From positions 1-34,218 of the forward strand of contig QZJX01000082.1 in NCBI GenBank assembly GCA_003599395.1: 34,218 nt of DNA, read 5' to 3'. Made by a program: the position numbers and the translations under genes. Source of the stretch: Ignavibacteriales bacterium. Its GTDB lineage: Bacteria > Bacteroidota > Ignavibacteria > Ignavibacteriales > Melioribacteraceae. Below, one piece after another: positions 26,018-34,218 of this stretch. The notes beneath the pieces were generated by a model. That model searched no databases. It was not told where the DNA came from and saw only the letters and a list, made by a program, of their open reading frames with translations. Each line of letters starts with the position of its first letter. Position 1 is the first letter of the stretch.

Positions 26018-28090
26018 ATGGATTCGATTAAAAACTTCTTCTATCCCAAATCAATTTGTGTTGTTGGTGCATCGACTAAAGAGAAAAGTATTGGTTACGA
26101 ATTGCTTCACACGATTAGTAATTATGGTTACAAAGGAATCATCTATCCTGTTAATCCAAAAGCAGAAAGCGTTCTCGGTTATAAGTGTTATAAAACAATT
26201 GAAGAAATTGACGGTAAGATTGATCTCGGAATAGTAGTCGTTCCCAAACAATTTGCTGAGGAATCTATAGATTCTCTTTTAGCAAAAGAGGTAAAATCTA
26301 TTGTTTTAATCACAGCTGGATTTAAAGAAGTCGGAAAAGAAGGCGAAGAAGTTGAAAAACGAATCACAAAAAAAATTAAAGAAGCTGGTGCTCGTTTAGT
26401 CGGTCCGAATTGCATGGGAGTTATAAACACTCTTGATTCGACAAAACTTAACGCAACATTCGTAGCGGAAAAACCGGAAACAGGCGGAACAGGATTCCTT
26501 TCACAGAGCGGTGCGCTTGGCGCTGCGGTTTTAAACTCTCTTCGCGAAACCGATATAAAGTTCGCCCATTTTATAAGTGTCGGTAATAAAGCCGACATAA
26601 ATGAAAATGATTTGCTTAACTTCTGGCAATCGGACGAAAACATAAAAACCATTACCACCTATTTAGAAAGTTTTGTTGATGGTGAAAATTTTATAAAGCC
26701 ATTAATAACGGGTGAAGTAACCAAGCCTGTTATAGTTTTAAAAGCGGGCAAAACATCAAGCGGCATGAAAGCTGCATCATCACATACCGGTGCATTAAGC
26801 AGCCGCGATCAAGTTGTAGAATCGTTACTTCGTCAATTTGGAATTTTAAGAGTCGACAACATTAATGAGCTTTTTAATACCGCAAAAGGATTTGAAAATT
26901 TTCCGTTTCCTAAAGGGAACAAAATTGCCGTAATTACCAATGCGGGCGGGCCTGCAATTTTAACGGTCGATTCACTTGAAAAAGAAAACTTAGTACTTGC
27001 AGAATTTTCTAAATCAACAAAAGATAAATTGAGAGAAGTTGTTAATCCGGAAGGAAGTGTCGATAACCCCGTTGATTTATTGCCCGGCGCGACCGATGAA
27101 GTTTATAGACGAGTAAATGAAATCGTTGTTGAAGATGAAAATGTTGATGCGGTGATTTCTATTTTTGTTCAGCCTGTTATGGTAGAGCCTATGGCGGTTG
27201 TTGAATCGGTTAACGAAATTAAATCCGACAAACCGATTTTTCAAATTGATATGCCTCTTCCGGAATTTTGGGATGATTACAGAAAATTTTCAAAAAGGAA
27301 AATGCCTCTTTATCGCAATCCCGAAGATCCCGCTCCGGTTATTTATAATATGCTTTATTATTCTTTGGCTCAAGCCGGTCTAAAAGATCATCGTAAAGAA
27401 TATGCTGATCAATTCGCTTTGCGTGGTAAAGGAAAGTTTAATTTTAAAAAAGGATTTATCTCACAAGAAGAAGTGATTGATATAACTAGTTACTACGAAC
27501 TTCCGATTATTAAAAATATTTTGATCAAACCAAGTGAAATAGATAACATAAAAGATGGCGCTTTTCCTCTGGTATTGAAAGGAATTAACCACGAAGTTAT
27601 TCATAAATCAGAACTTGATGCAGTTAAGCTGAATATTAAAACAAAAGATGAACTAAAAGAAAAAGCTCAAGAGATAATTAATAATTTTAACAAGTATAAA
27701 TTTGATGTAGAGCAATTTTTAATTCAGCCCTTTGTTGAAATTAAACATGAAGTTTTACTCGGCGGTTTTCGTGATCCCTCATTCGGACCGATAATAATGT
27801 TCGGTACCGGCGGAAAATATGTTGAAGTAATTTGCGATACAGCAATACGCTCAGCGTACATGTCCGATAATGATTTAAATGAAATAATTGAAGAAACTGT
27901 TATCGGGAAAATATTAAAAGGTGTTCGCGGTGAAAAAGGAATTGACATTGACGAACTTAAACGAGTTATCCGCGCTTCGTCAAGAATGATGATAGAAAAC
28001 GAAAACATTCTTGAGTTTGATTTAAATCCATTGATAATCTCAAATGATAATTCAATTCACGCGGTTGATGTTAGGATAAAGATTGGCTGA
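26018..28090 (+). CDS. Acetate--CoA ligase (ADP-forming), alpha and beta parts fused
   Basis: Converts acyl-CoA, ADP and phosphate to acid, CoA and ATP, giving ATP by substrate-level phosphorylation. The 690-residue chain has an N-terminal CoA-binding Rossmann domain ('SICVVGASTKEKSIGYELL', 'VGPNCMGVIN'), a ligase-CoA domain with the phospho-histidine His256 in 'KAASSHTGALSSRDQ', a second ligase-type domain ('AVITNAGGPAILTVDSLE', near 305) and a C-terminal ATP-grasp domain ('PLVLKGINHEVIHKSELDAV' near 510; 'GFRDPSFGPIIMFGTGGKYV' near 585). This is the fused alpha-beta form of Acd enzymes. Specificity (acetate, propionate or aryl acids) cannot be read. The protein-lysine acetyltransferase Pat has a related layout but adds a GNAT domain, absent here. 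Confidence 0.9.
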   Translation: MDSIKNFFYPKSICVVGASTKEKSIGYELLHTISNYGYKGIIYPVNPKAESVLGYKCYKTIEEIDGKIDLGIVVVPKQFAEESIDSLLAKEVKSIVLITAGFKEVGKEGEEVEKRITKKIKEAGARLVGPNCMGVINTLDSTKLNATFVAEKPETGGTGFLSQSGALGAAVLNSLRETDIKFAHFISVGNKADINENDLLNFWQSDENIKTITTYLESFVDGENFIKPLITGEVTKPVIVLKAGKTSSGMKAASSHTGALSSRDQVVESLLRQFGILRVDNINELFNTAKGFENFPFPKGNKIAVITNAGGPAILTVDSLEKENLVLAEFSKSTKDKLREVVNPEGSVDNPVDLLPGATDEVYRRVNEIVVEDENVDAVISIFVQPVMVEPMAVVESVNEIKSDKPIFQIDMPLPEFWDDYRKFSKRKMPLYRNPEDPAPVIYNMLYYSLAQAGLKDHRKEYADQFALRGKGKFNFKKGFISQEEVIDITSYYELPIIKNILIKPSEIDNIKDGAFPLVLKGINHEVIHKSELDAVKLNIKTKDELKEKAQEIINNFNKYKFDVEQFLIQPFVEIKHEVLLGGFRDPSFGPIIMFGTGGKYVEVICDTAIRSAYMSDNDLNEIIEETVIGKILKGVRGEKGIDIDELKRVIRASSRMMIENENILEFDLNPLIISNDNSIHAVDVRIKIG

Positions 28091-28191
28091 TAATCAAAAT
28101 AAATTCATTAACTAGTTTGCTGAAAAAAATATTTGTTAATTCGCTTTTTATTTTATCTTACTATTCAATTTACTAACAACTTATTAACCTC

Positions 28192-29655
28192 ATGAAAATA
28201 GCATTTGCTGCAAGTGAAGTTGTTCCTTTTGCAAAGACCGGTGGTTTGGCTGATGTATCCGGCGCGCTTCCGGTTGAACTTGAAAAACTTGGTCATGATG
28301 TAAAAGTGTTTATGCCGAAGTATTATTCGGTTGACGAACACAAGTTTCATTTGGAATATCAATCATGGGCAAGTCCTATGCCCATACGTGTTGCGGGAAT
28401 TGTTCACGAGGTCCATCTCCATAAAAGCTATTTACCCGATTCAAAAGTTGAAATATATTTTATTGATTGTCCGTATTTTTTTCATCGGCATAATCTTTAT
28501 ACAAACGATCATGATGAAGATCAACGTTTTATTTGTTTTTCGAAAAGTGTAATTGAGGCATTACAAAGATTGCATTGGTCACCGGATATAGTTCACTGCA
28601 ATGATTGGCAAACCGGATTGATTCCGCTTTATATAAAAGACAATTACAGTTGGGATAAAATGTTTGCAAACACAGCAACTGTGTTTACCGTTCATAACAT
28701 TGGTTATCAAGGTAAGTTTCCTCAAAAGACTTTGTTCAATGCAGAAATAAAAGAAGATTTATTTTATCATGGCGGAAGAATTGAACACGACGGTCTCGTT
28801 AATTTTCTAAAAACCGGTTTATCCTTTACCGATGTTATAAACACAGTAAGTGAAACCTATGCAAAAGAACTAATGACGCCCGAGTATTCCGCGGGAATGC
28901 ATCATTTACTCCAATACAGAGAAAAAGATTTTTACGGAATTATTAATGGAATTGACTACTCAGTCTGGAATCCCGAAACTGATACACTGATTCCCTTCCA
29001 TTATTCAAAAGATGATCTTTCAGGTAAAGAGAAAAACAAGGAGGCTTTATTAAAAAAATTTAATATGCCTTACCAGGAAGGGATTCCGCTTATCGGAATC
29101 GTTTCTCGTTTGGCGATTCAAAAAGGATTTGATTTAATAGAAAAATCTCTTGCTGAATTAATGAGCTTCAAAGCACAATGGATAATACTGGGAAGCGGCG
29201 AACAAAAATATGAAAATATGTTTCAAGCTCTTCATCAACAAATACCGAATAAAGTCGGAGTTTACATCGGTTATAATAATGACCTTGCTCATTTAATTGA
29301 AGCCGGCGCCGATATATTTCTAATGCCTTCGCATTATGAACCTTGTGGACTCAATCAAATTTATTCTCTTAAATACGGAACCGTCCCCGTCGTCAGAAAA
29401 ACCGGTGGACTTGCCGATACCGTTCAAGATTGGAATGAGTATAATACTTACGGACTTGATACCGGAAATGGATTTTCATTCGACGATTATAAACCAGCAG
29501 CGATGGTACACGCCATCCAAAGAGCCTTGGGAGATTATCACAACAAACCCATCTGGAAAAAAATCCAGCAAAACGGAATGAACAAAGATTATTCATGGAG
29601 ACATTCCGCAATCCAATACGAAGAACTCTATAAGAAGGCGCGTTCAAAACGTTAA
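28192..29655 (+). CDS. glgA: Glycogen synthase (ADP-glucose type, GT5)
   Basis: Extends alpha-1,4-glucan chains from ADP-glucose in the cytoplasm. The 487-residue length fits. The N-terminal 'FAKTGGLADVSGALP' is the ADP-glucose binding motif (Lys15), and the C-terminal 'MPSHYEPCGLNQIYSLKYGT' followed by 'RKTGGLADTV' is the GT5 signature. 'HCNDWQTGLIPLYI' and 'FTVHNIGYQGKFP' are further family landmarks. ATG 28192 has no good ribosome binding site. Other glg genes are absent from the window; the GH13 gene at 6515-7861 may act on related glucans but is far away. Confidence 0.96.
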   Translation: MKIAFAASEVVPFAKTGGLADVSGALPVELEKLGHDVKVFMPKYYSVDEHKFHLEYQSWASPMPIRVAGIVHEVHLHKSYLPDSKVEIYFIDCPYFFHRHNLYTNDHDEDQRFICFSKSVIEALQRLHWSPDIVHCNDWQTGLIPLYIKDNYSWDKMFANTATVFTVHNIGYQGKFPQKTLFNAEIKEDLFYHGGRIEHDGLVNFLKTGLSFTDVINTVSETYAKELMTPEYSAGMHHLLQYREKDFYGIINGIDYSVWNPETDTLIPFHYSKDDLSGKEKNKEALLKKFNMPYQEGIPLIGIVSRLAIQKGFDLIEKSLAELMSFKAQWIILGSGEQKYENMFQALHQQIPNKVGVYIGYNNDLAHLIEAGADIFLMPSHYEPCGLNQIYSLKYGTVPVVRKTGGLADTVQDWNEYNTYGLDTGNGFSFDDYKPAAMVHAIQRALGDYHNKPIWKKIQQNGMNKDYSWRHSAIQYEELYKKARSKR

Positions 29656-29710
29656 CTAATTCGCGATTAACAACCTCTTTGGACCAATCAAAAAAGATAT
29701 TCGGGCGTAG

Positions 29711-29723
29711 TATCCTTTACATT
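29711..29723 (+). promoter_or_regulatory. Shared TATCCTTTACATT element, copy 1
   Basis: TATCCTTTACATT lies 71 bases before the start of the first T9SS paralog and recurs 74 bases before the second. The shared position suggests a promoter or regulator site, or relic similarity from duplication. Confidence 0.4.
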
Positions 29724-29781
29724 CCTTCATAAAATTACTATCATTAATAAAAGAGACATTATTAACAAATAGAGGAGATTC

Positions 29782-30861
29782 ATGAAGAAGGTAGTAATTT
29801 CGTTCACTTTTTTGCTTTTTTCTTTAACTATTCAGTCTCAAATCGTAGTTACGCAAACCGATATAGAAAACCACTTACAAATCGGTAACGGAATTTTAAA
29901 TTATTCTGATACGATCGGAATAGACGTTGACATTGGAACACCCGGTGAAAATTCTTGGGATTTTGAAAATCACCCTTTCCATCTAGAGTTCGATGTAGAT
30001 GTTGTTGATCCGGGGTCTACTCCGAAGGCTGATTTATTTTCGTCTGCAACACATGCGTTAATTACCAATTATGATGTTGGACAAAATGAGGCTACATCAT
30101 ATACCTACCTGATCATCGAAGATGGTAACTATGGTGAAGATGGTCTTTATTTCATAGCCGGGGTGTCCAGTTCTACGTCAGAAGTTACAATTGAAAATGA
30201 TCCTCCTGGTAATATTTTACAGTTTCCGGTTAATTATCAAGATTCTTGGACGACCTCCCACGCAAAAATCACCACCACAGAACTAAACGGTGTTCCGATT
30301 TCAAATACAGAGGCAGAAGAAACCTCGTCAAAATTGGTGGATGGTTATGGCACAATCGTGCTGCCGGACGGAACCACCGAAGAAACCCTGAGAATAAAGA
30401 TTGAGGGAGAAAGAACCGTTAATGGTGATACCGAGGAAATCCTTTCGTTTATGTTTATTACACGCTCAGGCGCAAGTTTAACAGCGGTTGCCGACGATCC
30501 AAACGGATCGGATAACGGTGTAATTCAAACAGAACAAGTAAATTGGAATTATGGTAACGGTTCACCTTCTTCTGTTGATAAAATTGAAGAGCTTGCAAAT
30601 GATTTTGTATTATCACAAAACTATCCGAATCCATTCAATCCAACAACAAATATTCAATACTCTATTCCAAAAGCTTCTCATGTTTCGCTAAAAGTATATG
30701 ATGTTTTGGGCAACGAGGTTGCCACATTAGTAAATGAAAAACTTTCTTCGGGTGTTTATAACAGTAAGTTTGATGCATCAACTCTATCAAGCGGAATTTA
30801 TTTTTATACTTTGGAAGCCGGAAACTTTGTTACCACAAAAAAGCTCTCTTTAATTAAGTAA
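29782..30861 (+). CDS. T9SS cargo protein, tandem paralog 1
   Basis: A 359-residue secreted protein. A signal peptide (MKKVVISFTFLLFSLTIQSQ) is followed by a beta-rich domain of about 250 residues that I do not recognise, with 'ENSWDFENHPFHLEFD' near 55-70 and 'YGTIVLPDGTTEETLRIKIE' near 195-215, and then a T9SS type A sorting domain ('LSQNYPNPFNPTTNIQYSI' to 'TTKKLSLIK'). The fragment 'WDFENHP' matches 'WDFSGHP' of the downstream paralog. GAGGAG lies close before ATG 29782. It is probably exported through the T9SS and anchored at the surface; function unknown. Confidence 0.85.
   Translation: MKKVVISFTFLLFSLTIQSQIVVTQTDIENHLQIGNGILNYSDTIGIDVDIGTPGENSWDFENHPFHLEFDVDVVDPGSTPKADLFSSATHALITNYDVGQNEATSYTYLIIEDGNYGEDGLYFIAGVSSSTSEVTIENDPPGNILQFPVNYQDSWTTSHAKITTTELNGVPISNTEAEETSSKLVDGYGTIVLPDGTTEETLRIKIEGERTVNGDTEEILSFMFITRSGASLTAVADDPNGSDNGVIQTEQVNWNYGNGSPSSVDKIEELANDFVLSQNYPNPFNPTTNIQYSIPKASHVSLKVYDVLGNEVATLVNEKLSSGVYNSKFDASTLSSGIYFYTLEAGNFVTTKKLSLIK
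30586..30809 (+). repeat. T9SS sorting-domain DNA repeat, copy 1
   Basis: 224 bases that match 31912-32135 without gaps; by eye 12 positions differ (about 95% identity). The flanking cargo halves are far less similar. Confidence 0.85.
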
Positions 30862-30873
30862 ATCACCCCATTC

Positions 30874-30926
30874 GTGCGAAGTGAACATTAACGGCACTGA
30901 CATTTAAACACAGTGTCACTTCGCAC
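30874..30926 (+). terminator. Long hairpin between the tandem T9SS paralogs
   Basis: An outer 11-bp stem, GTGCGAAGTGA (30874-30884) and TCACTTCGCAC (30916-30926), encloses a second short stem CACTG/CAGTG (30895-30899 with 30911-30915). It begins 12 bases after the stop codon. No T-run follows, so it may be a terminator, an RNA-stabilising structure or a mobile palindrome. Confidence 0.5.
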
Positions 30927-31021
30927 AGCTTGATTTATCAGTTCTGTTTAGAGCAGTACTTAATGTCGGAATTTGTGCCCAATATCATTGAGGTATTCTC
31001 AAAAGAGATAATTAGATAAAA

Positions 31022-31034
31022 TATCCTTTACATT
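31022..31034 (+). promoter_or_regulatory. Shared TATCCTTTACATT element, copy 2
   Basis: The same 13 bases as at 29711-29723, here 74 bases before the GTG start of the second T9SS paralog. Confidence 0.4.
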
Positions 31035-31095
31035 TTGATTGAGATTACTTAAAATTGCTCATTCACTAATAATTAATCAAAAACGGAGGGCAACC

Positions 31096-32187
31096 GTGAA
31101 GAAATTTACATTTCTAATGTTTCTTATAGTTCTATTTCTTTCAACTCAAGCACAAGTCACAATTACTCAAGCTGATGTAGCCTCAACTCTTACTCTTGGC
31201 AAAACCGTTAAGACATATGCCGATACATTAAATACCAATGTAAATATCGGTGCAACCGGTCAAAGCAGCTGGGATTTCAGCGGGCATCCGCACCAATTAG
31301 AATTTGATGCCGAAAGCGTTAATCCGGGCTCATCTCCGGTCTCAGGAACATTTGGCTCAGCTAATTATGTAACTTATTCTCAGCCGACATTTGCGGGAGT
31401 TACATCAAACACCTGGGTACACCTTGGTCTAAGTGGAAACGCATACTCAGATTTGGGAACCTACACAGAGGCGGCTGCGGCTGGATTTACAACTAAAACG
31501 ACCATTCAAATGAATCCTGCGGAAGTAATAATGCAGTTGCCATTAACTTTTGGAGCAAGTTGGTCACACACCGGGACAAGAGATGTTGATGTTGAGATTG
31601 TCGGGATTCCTTTCCCTCAGTCTTATACAGTTGATGTTTCAGTTACCAGAACCGTTGACGCATGGGGTACATTAATTATGCCCGATGGCAGATCGGTTAA
31701 TGTTCTCAGAATTAAAATAGTAACCGAGCTAACGTCTAACGCAGGTGGAGTTCCGTCTTCTTCAACTGATCTGTCTTTTACATTTATTTCTCCTGACGGA
31801 AGCTCTCTTCATGTAAATGCCGTTGATGCAAATCAAGCTGATAACGGTGTTATATCGGCTAACCAAGTTTCGTGGAATTATGGAAGTGGCGCAACAAGTG
31901 TTGAACAGCTAGAAGAGCTTGCAAATGATTTTGTATTATCACAAAACTATCCGAATCCATTCAATCCAACAACAAACATTCAATACTCTATTCCAAAAGC
32001 TTCTCATGTTTCGTTAAAGGTATATGATGTTTTGGGCAACGAGGTTGCAACTTTAGTAAACGAAGAACTTTCATCGGGTGTTTATAATAGCAAGTTCGAC
32101 GCATCAACTCTATCAAGCGGAATTTATTTTTATACCTTAAAGGCGGATAATTTTACCGCAACGAAAAAATTAATGCTGGTTAAATAG
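31096..32187 (+). CDS. T9SS cargo protein, tandem paralog 2
   Basis: A 363-residue secreted protein. The start is set at GTG 31096 because GGAGGG precedes it and the signal peptide KKFTFLMFLIVLFLSTQAQ starts there; a TTG at 31039 would add 19 residues unlike a signal peptide. The body resembles the upstream paralog: 'QSSWDFSGHPHQLEFD', 'WGTLIMPDGRSVNVLRIKI' and 'DNGVISANQVSWNYGSG' line up with its counterparts. The C-terminus is a T9SS type A sorting domain ('LSQNYPNPFNPTTNIQYSI' to 'TKKLMLVK'), almost identical to that of paralog 1. Function unknown; probably a surface or secreted beta-rich protein. Confidence 0.85.
   Translation: MKKFTFLMFLIVLFLSTQAQVTITQADVASTLTLGKTVKTYADTLNTNVNIGATGQSSWDFSGHPHQLEFDAESVNPGSSPVSGTFGSANYVTYSQPTFAGVTSNTWVHLGLSGNAYSDLGTYTEAAAAGFTTKTTIQMNPAEVIMQLPLTFGASWSHTGTRDVDVEIVGIPFPQSYTVDVSVTRTVDAWGTLIMPDGRSVNVLRIKIVTELTSNAGGVPSSSTDLSFTFISPDGSSLHVNAVDANQADNGVISANQVSWNYGSGATSVEQLEELANDFVLSQNYPNPFNPTTNIQYSIPKASHVSLKVYDVLGNEVATLVNEELSSGVYNSKFDASTLSSGIYFYTLKADNFTATKKLMLVK
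31912..32135 (+). repeat. T9SS sorting-domain DNA repeat, copy 2
   Basis: Gap-free match to 30586-30809, offset 1326 bases, about 95% identical. Confidence 0.85.
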
Positions 32188-32202
32188 TCTTCTGAATTTT
32201 TT

Positions 32203-32235
32203 AGAGAATCCATCTTTCTTAAAGATGGATTCTCT
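32203..32235 (+). terminator. Strong hairpin terminator
   Basis: A perfect 15-bp stem, AGAGAATCCATCTTT (32203-32217) and AAAGATGGATTCTCT (32221-32235), loop CTT. It begins 16 bases after the second T9SS paralog's stop, with TTTTTT on its 5' side (active on the minus strand as well) and TTAATT on the 3' side. Confidence 0.75.
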
Positions 32236-32294
32236 TAATTCGATACATCTCTCAAAAACCTTTCTTATTTTTATCCGAATAATTTGAACAAAAT

Positions 32295-32993
32295 ATGAAC
32301 CTTCTGAACAAAACAAAAACTCTTATAAAAAAATACTATCCGGGTGAAATTTCTTTTTTATTTATTCTTTTCGGAATGCTTCTCTCTCTTTTTTTATTTA
32401 TTCAAATTGCTGATGCTGTTCATGATAAAGAAACACTTTCGATCGACAATAAAATTTTATTAATGTTCCGAGATTCGGATGATATTGCCAAACCAATTGG
32501 CCACGAAAGGGTTCAATATGTTGTTCGTGATATTACAGCTCTCGGAAGTTCAACTTTACTAACAATTATTACATTGATAGTTGTTATTTATCTTGGATTA
32601 AAGAGAGAACTACGCTCTATCATTTATGTGCTTTCTGCGGCAATTGGCGGCGGAATACTTGTACAAATTTTGAAAGTTCTTTTCGCTCGTCCACGCCCGG
32701 AAATAGTGGGGCAACTTGTTACTGAGATCACGATGAGTTTTCCAAGCGGACATTCCGCAATGTCTGCTGTCGTTTATCTTTCTATTGCTGTATTAATTTC
32801 ACGAATTGAGTCGTCATACAAGACCCGTGTTTTTATCATTACAACCGCGCTTACAATTTCTTTTATTGTCGGGCTAAGCAGAATCTATCTCGGAGTTCAT
32901 TATCCAACAGATGTGCTTGCCGGATGGATGATCGGTTTGTTTTGGGCATTGCTGTGCTGGTTTGTTGCGGCAATTATAGAAAAAAGAAATTGA
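32295..32993 (+). CDS. PAP2-family membrane phosphatase
   Basis: A 232-residue inner membrane protein with about six hydrophobic segments. The three phosphatase motifs are clear: 'KVLFARPRPE' (near 130-140), 'SFPSGHSA' (near 149-156) and 'GLSRIYLGVHYPTDVLAG' (near 195-212), which hold the catalytic His of the second and third motifs. Members remove phosphate from phosphatidic acid, phosphatidylglycerol phosphate or undecaprenyl pyrophosphate; the last is a common role for such stand-alone enzymes, but this is not decided. It has no clear ribosome binding site and is followed after 49 bases by the metallophosphoesterase gene. Confidence 0.9.
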   Translation: MNLLNKTKTLIKKYYPGEISFLFILFGMLLSLFLFIQIADAVHDKETLSIDNKILLMFRDSDDIAKPIGHERVQYVVRDITALGSSTLLTIITLIVVIYLGLKRELRSIIYVLSAAIGGGILVQILKVLFARPRPEIVGQLVTEITMSFPSGHSAMSAVVYLSIAVLISRIESSYKTRVFIITTALTISFIVGLSRIYLGVHYPTDVLAGWMIGLFWALLCWFVAAIIEKRN

Positions 32994-33042
32994 ATTTATT
33001 GTCGGCATATTATGTTACAATAATGACACAAAAAGGAAGGTT

Positions 33043-34200
33043 ATGAAATTGCTGAATTTTCTAATTTTTATTTCGATTGTTCTCTTGGTTTATGTTTCTG
33101 TTAACTACTATATTTTTTCGCGCGGTTTGCAAGCTATTCCAAAAGATTCTCAGTTAAGAACATACTATATAATTCTGTTTATCCTTACTGCACTTACTTT
33201 TTGGGCAGGAAGAATACTTGAAAATTTTATGCTAAACTGGTTTACCGAGACTTTGGTTTGGATCGGCTCTTTCTGGCTTGCATTTATACTTTACTATTTT
33301 CTGTTTGCAGCTCTATTTGACCTATTGCGTTTACTAAATCATTTTATCGGAATTTTTCCTTCCGTTATTGTTCAAAATTATGAAAAAGTAAAACTGTTTA
33401 GTTTACTTGGAGTAATAATAATTGCTTCAATCACAATTGTGTATGGGCATATAAACTTTCTTAACCCCGGCATTAGAAAATTTGAAATAACTCTTCCGAA
33501 AAAAGATGCGAAAATAAATTCATTGAATATCGTAATGGCTTCCGATATTCATCTCGGGACAATCGTTGGGAAAAAACAACTTGATAAGTTTGTTGAAATG
33601 GCAAATTCACTAAACCCTGATATAATTCTATTACCCGGCGATATTTTTGATGAAGATATTGGACCAATTATTAAAAACAATTTAGGCGATGATCTCAAAA
33701 GATTAAAAGCTAAGTACGGAGTTTATGCGGCAACCGGAAACCACGAATATATCGGTGGTGTTGAAGTTGCGGTTAAATACATGCAAGATCATGGCATAGA
33801 TGTTATCAGAGATACCGCTGTTTTTATAGACAACAGCTTCTATATAGTTGGTAGGGAGGACAGAGACATAACTAGGTTTGCCGAAAAAAACAGAAAAGAT
33901 TTGCTTGAAATTACAAACGGGCTCGATAAAAATTATCCGACAATCCTTTTAGAGCATCAACCCCGAGAGCTTATCGAATCACAAGAAAACGGAATTGACT
34001 TACAGCTTTCGGGACACACCCATCACGGGCAGCTTTGGCCGTTAAACTATATCACATCAATGATTTATGAGATAAGTTGGGGATATAAAAAGATTGGCAA
34101 TACTCATTATTATGTCTCGAGTGGTTTTGCCGGATGGGGTCCGCCGGTTAGAACGGGAAGCAACACTGAACTAGTAAATATTTTAGTGCGCTTTGAATAG
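33043..34200 (+). CDS. Membrane-anchored metallophosphoesterase
   Basis: A 385-residue protein with four or so N-terminal transmembrane helices (about 3-22, 40-60, 65-100, 122-140) followed by a calcineurin-like phosphoesterase domain on one side of the membrane. Metal-binding motifs are in order: 'MASDIHLG' (Asp and His, near 166-172), 'LPGDIFDED' (near 198), 'ATGNHEYIGG' (near 230), 'LLEHQP' (near 306) and 'LSGHTHHGQLWP' (near 326). The layout matches YkuE/YaeI-type membrane phosphoesterases. Substrate unknown; lipid or cyclic nucleotide substrates are possible. AGGAAGG precedes ATG 33043. It is complete, with its stop 18 bases before the window end. Confidence 0.9.
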   Translation: MKLLNFLIFISIVLLVYVSVNYYIFSRGLQAIPKDSQLRTYYIILFILTALTFWAGRILENFMLNWFTETLVWIGSFWLAFILYYFLFAALFDLLRLLNHFIGIFPSVIVQNYEKVKLFSLLGVIIIASITIVYGHINFLNPGIRKFEITLPKKDAKINSLNIVMASDIHLGTIVGKKQLDKFVEMANSLNPDIILLPGDIFDEDIGPIIKNNLGDDLKRLKAKYGVYAATGNHEYIGGVEVAVKYMQDHGIDVIRDTAVFIDNSFYIVGREDRDITRFAEKNRKDLLEITNGLDKNYPTILLEHQPRELIESQENGIDLQLSGHTHHGQLWPLNYITSMIYEISWGYKKIGNTHYYVSSGFAGWGPPVRTGSNTELVNILVRFE

Positions 34201-34218
34201 ATAAAAACCTTCGGGATT

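Noticed and set aside
26188-26658. 156-codon open frame on the minus strand
   Set aside because: Antisense shadow of the CoA ligase gene; the real gene has all family motifs on the plus strand.
29782-32187. CRISPR-like or satellite repeat, from the repeated sorting-domain DNA
   Set aside because: There are only two long copies, each coding for the C-terminus of a separate protein; this is paralogy.
34201-34218. Start of another CCCGA-type palindrome (TTCGGGATT) at the window edge
   Set aside because: Only a few bases are visible and the other arm is missing.

Overview
The window looks like chromosomal DNA from the Ignavibacteria/Chlorobi side of the Bacteroidota. It is AT-rich. Four proteins carry the C-terminal 'YPNPFNP(T/S)T ... 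SG(I/V)Y(F/I)Y' type IX secretion (T9SS) sorting domain with the wording usual for Ignavibacteria, and there is a DUF3078 outer membrane protein, a fused ADP-forming acyl-CoA synthetase and a large PAS-rich kinase. Several genes have clear GGAG-type ribosome binding sites, which decide their starts. No tRNA, rRNA or CRISPR array was seen, and no stretch over 300 bases is without a gene or RNA.

Layout. 1-921 (-): start of a transposase-like gene cut by the window edge. 1151-3330 (+): radical SAM protein and a PPK2 polyphosphate kinase. 3327-7861 (-): a six-PAS soluble histidine kinase and an exported alpha-amylase-family enzyme. 7968-9095 (+): AI-2E/PerM-type membrane protein. 9282-9724 (+): RNase P RNA, followed at once by a DNA repair run recJ, yebC, ruvC, ruvA (9741-13371, +). 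13383-16724 (-): small hypothetical gene, a YefM/YoeB-like toxin-antitoxin pair, uvrB, and a CcmE-like OB-fold protein. 16913-25122 (+): DUF3078 protein, esterase, two T9SS cargo proteins (the first broken by an 8-G run), a giant Asp-box propeller protein and SufE. 25172-25882 (-): outer membrane barrel. 26018-34200 (+): ADP-forming acetyl-CoA synthetase, glycogen synthase, two tandem paralogous T9SS cargo proteins, a PAP2 phosphatase and a membrane metallophosphoesterase.

Together. There are two coherent themes: DNA repair and recombination (recJ, ruvC, ruvA, uvrB) and the cell envelope with secreted proteins (four T9SS cargoes, DUF3078, barrel, propeller, PAP2). Energy and storage genes (PPK2, ADP-forming CoA ligase, GlgA, GH13) fit an organism that makes ATP by substrate-level phosphorylation and stores polyphosphate and glycogen; that link is inference.

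Most noteworthy: the poly-G tract that puts a T9SS protein's signal peptide out of frame (possible phase variation); four RNase P RNA hairpins built from the same CCCGA...TCGGG palindrome; tandem T9SS paralogs whose sorting-domain DNA is about 95% identical while the cargo halves have diverged; and a CcmE-like protein lacking the heme-binding tail. I did not find a clearly new multi-gene system.
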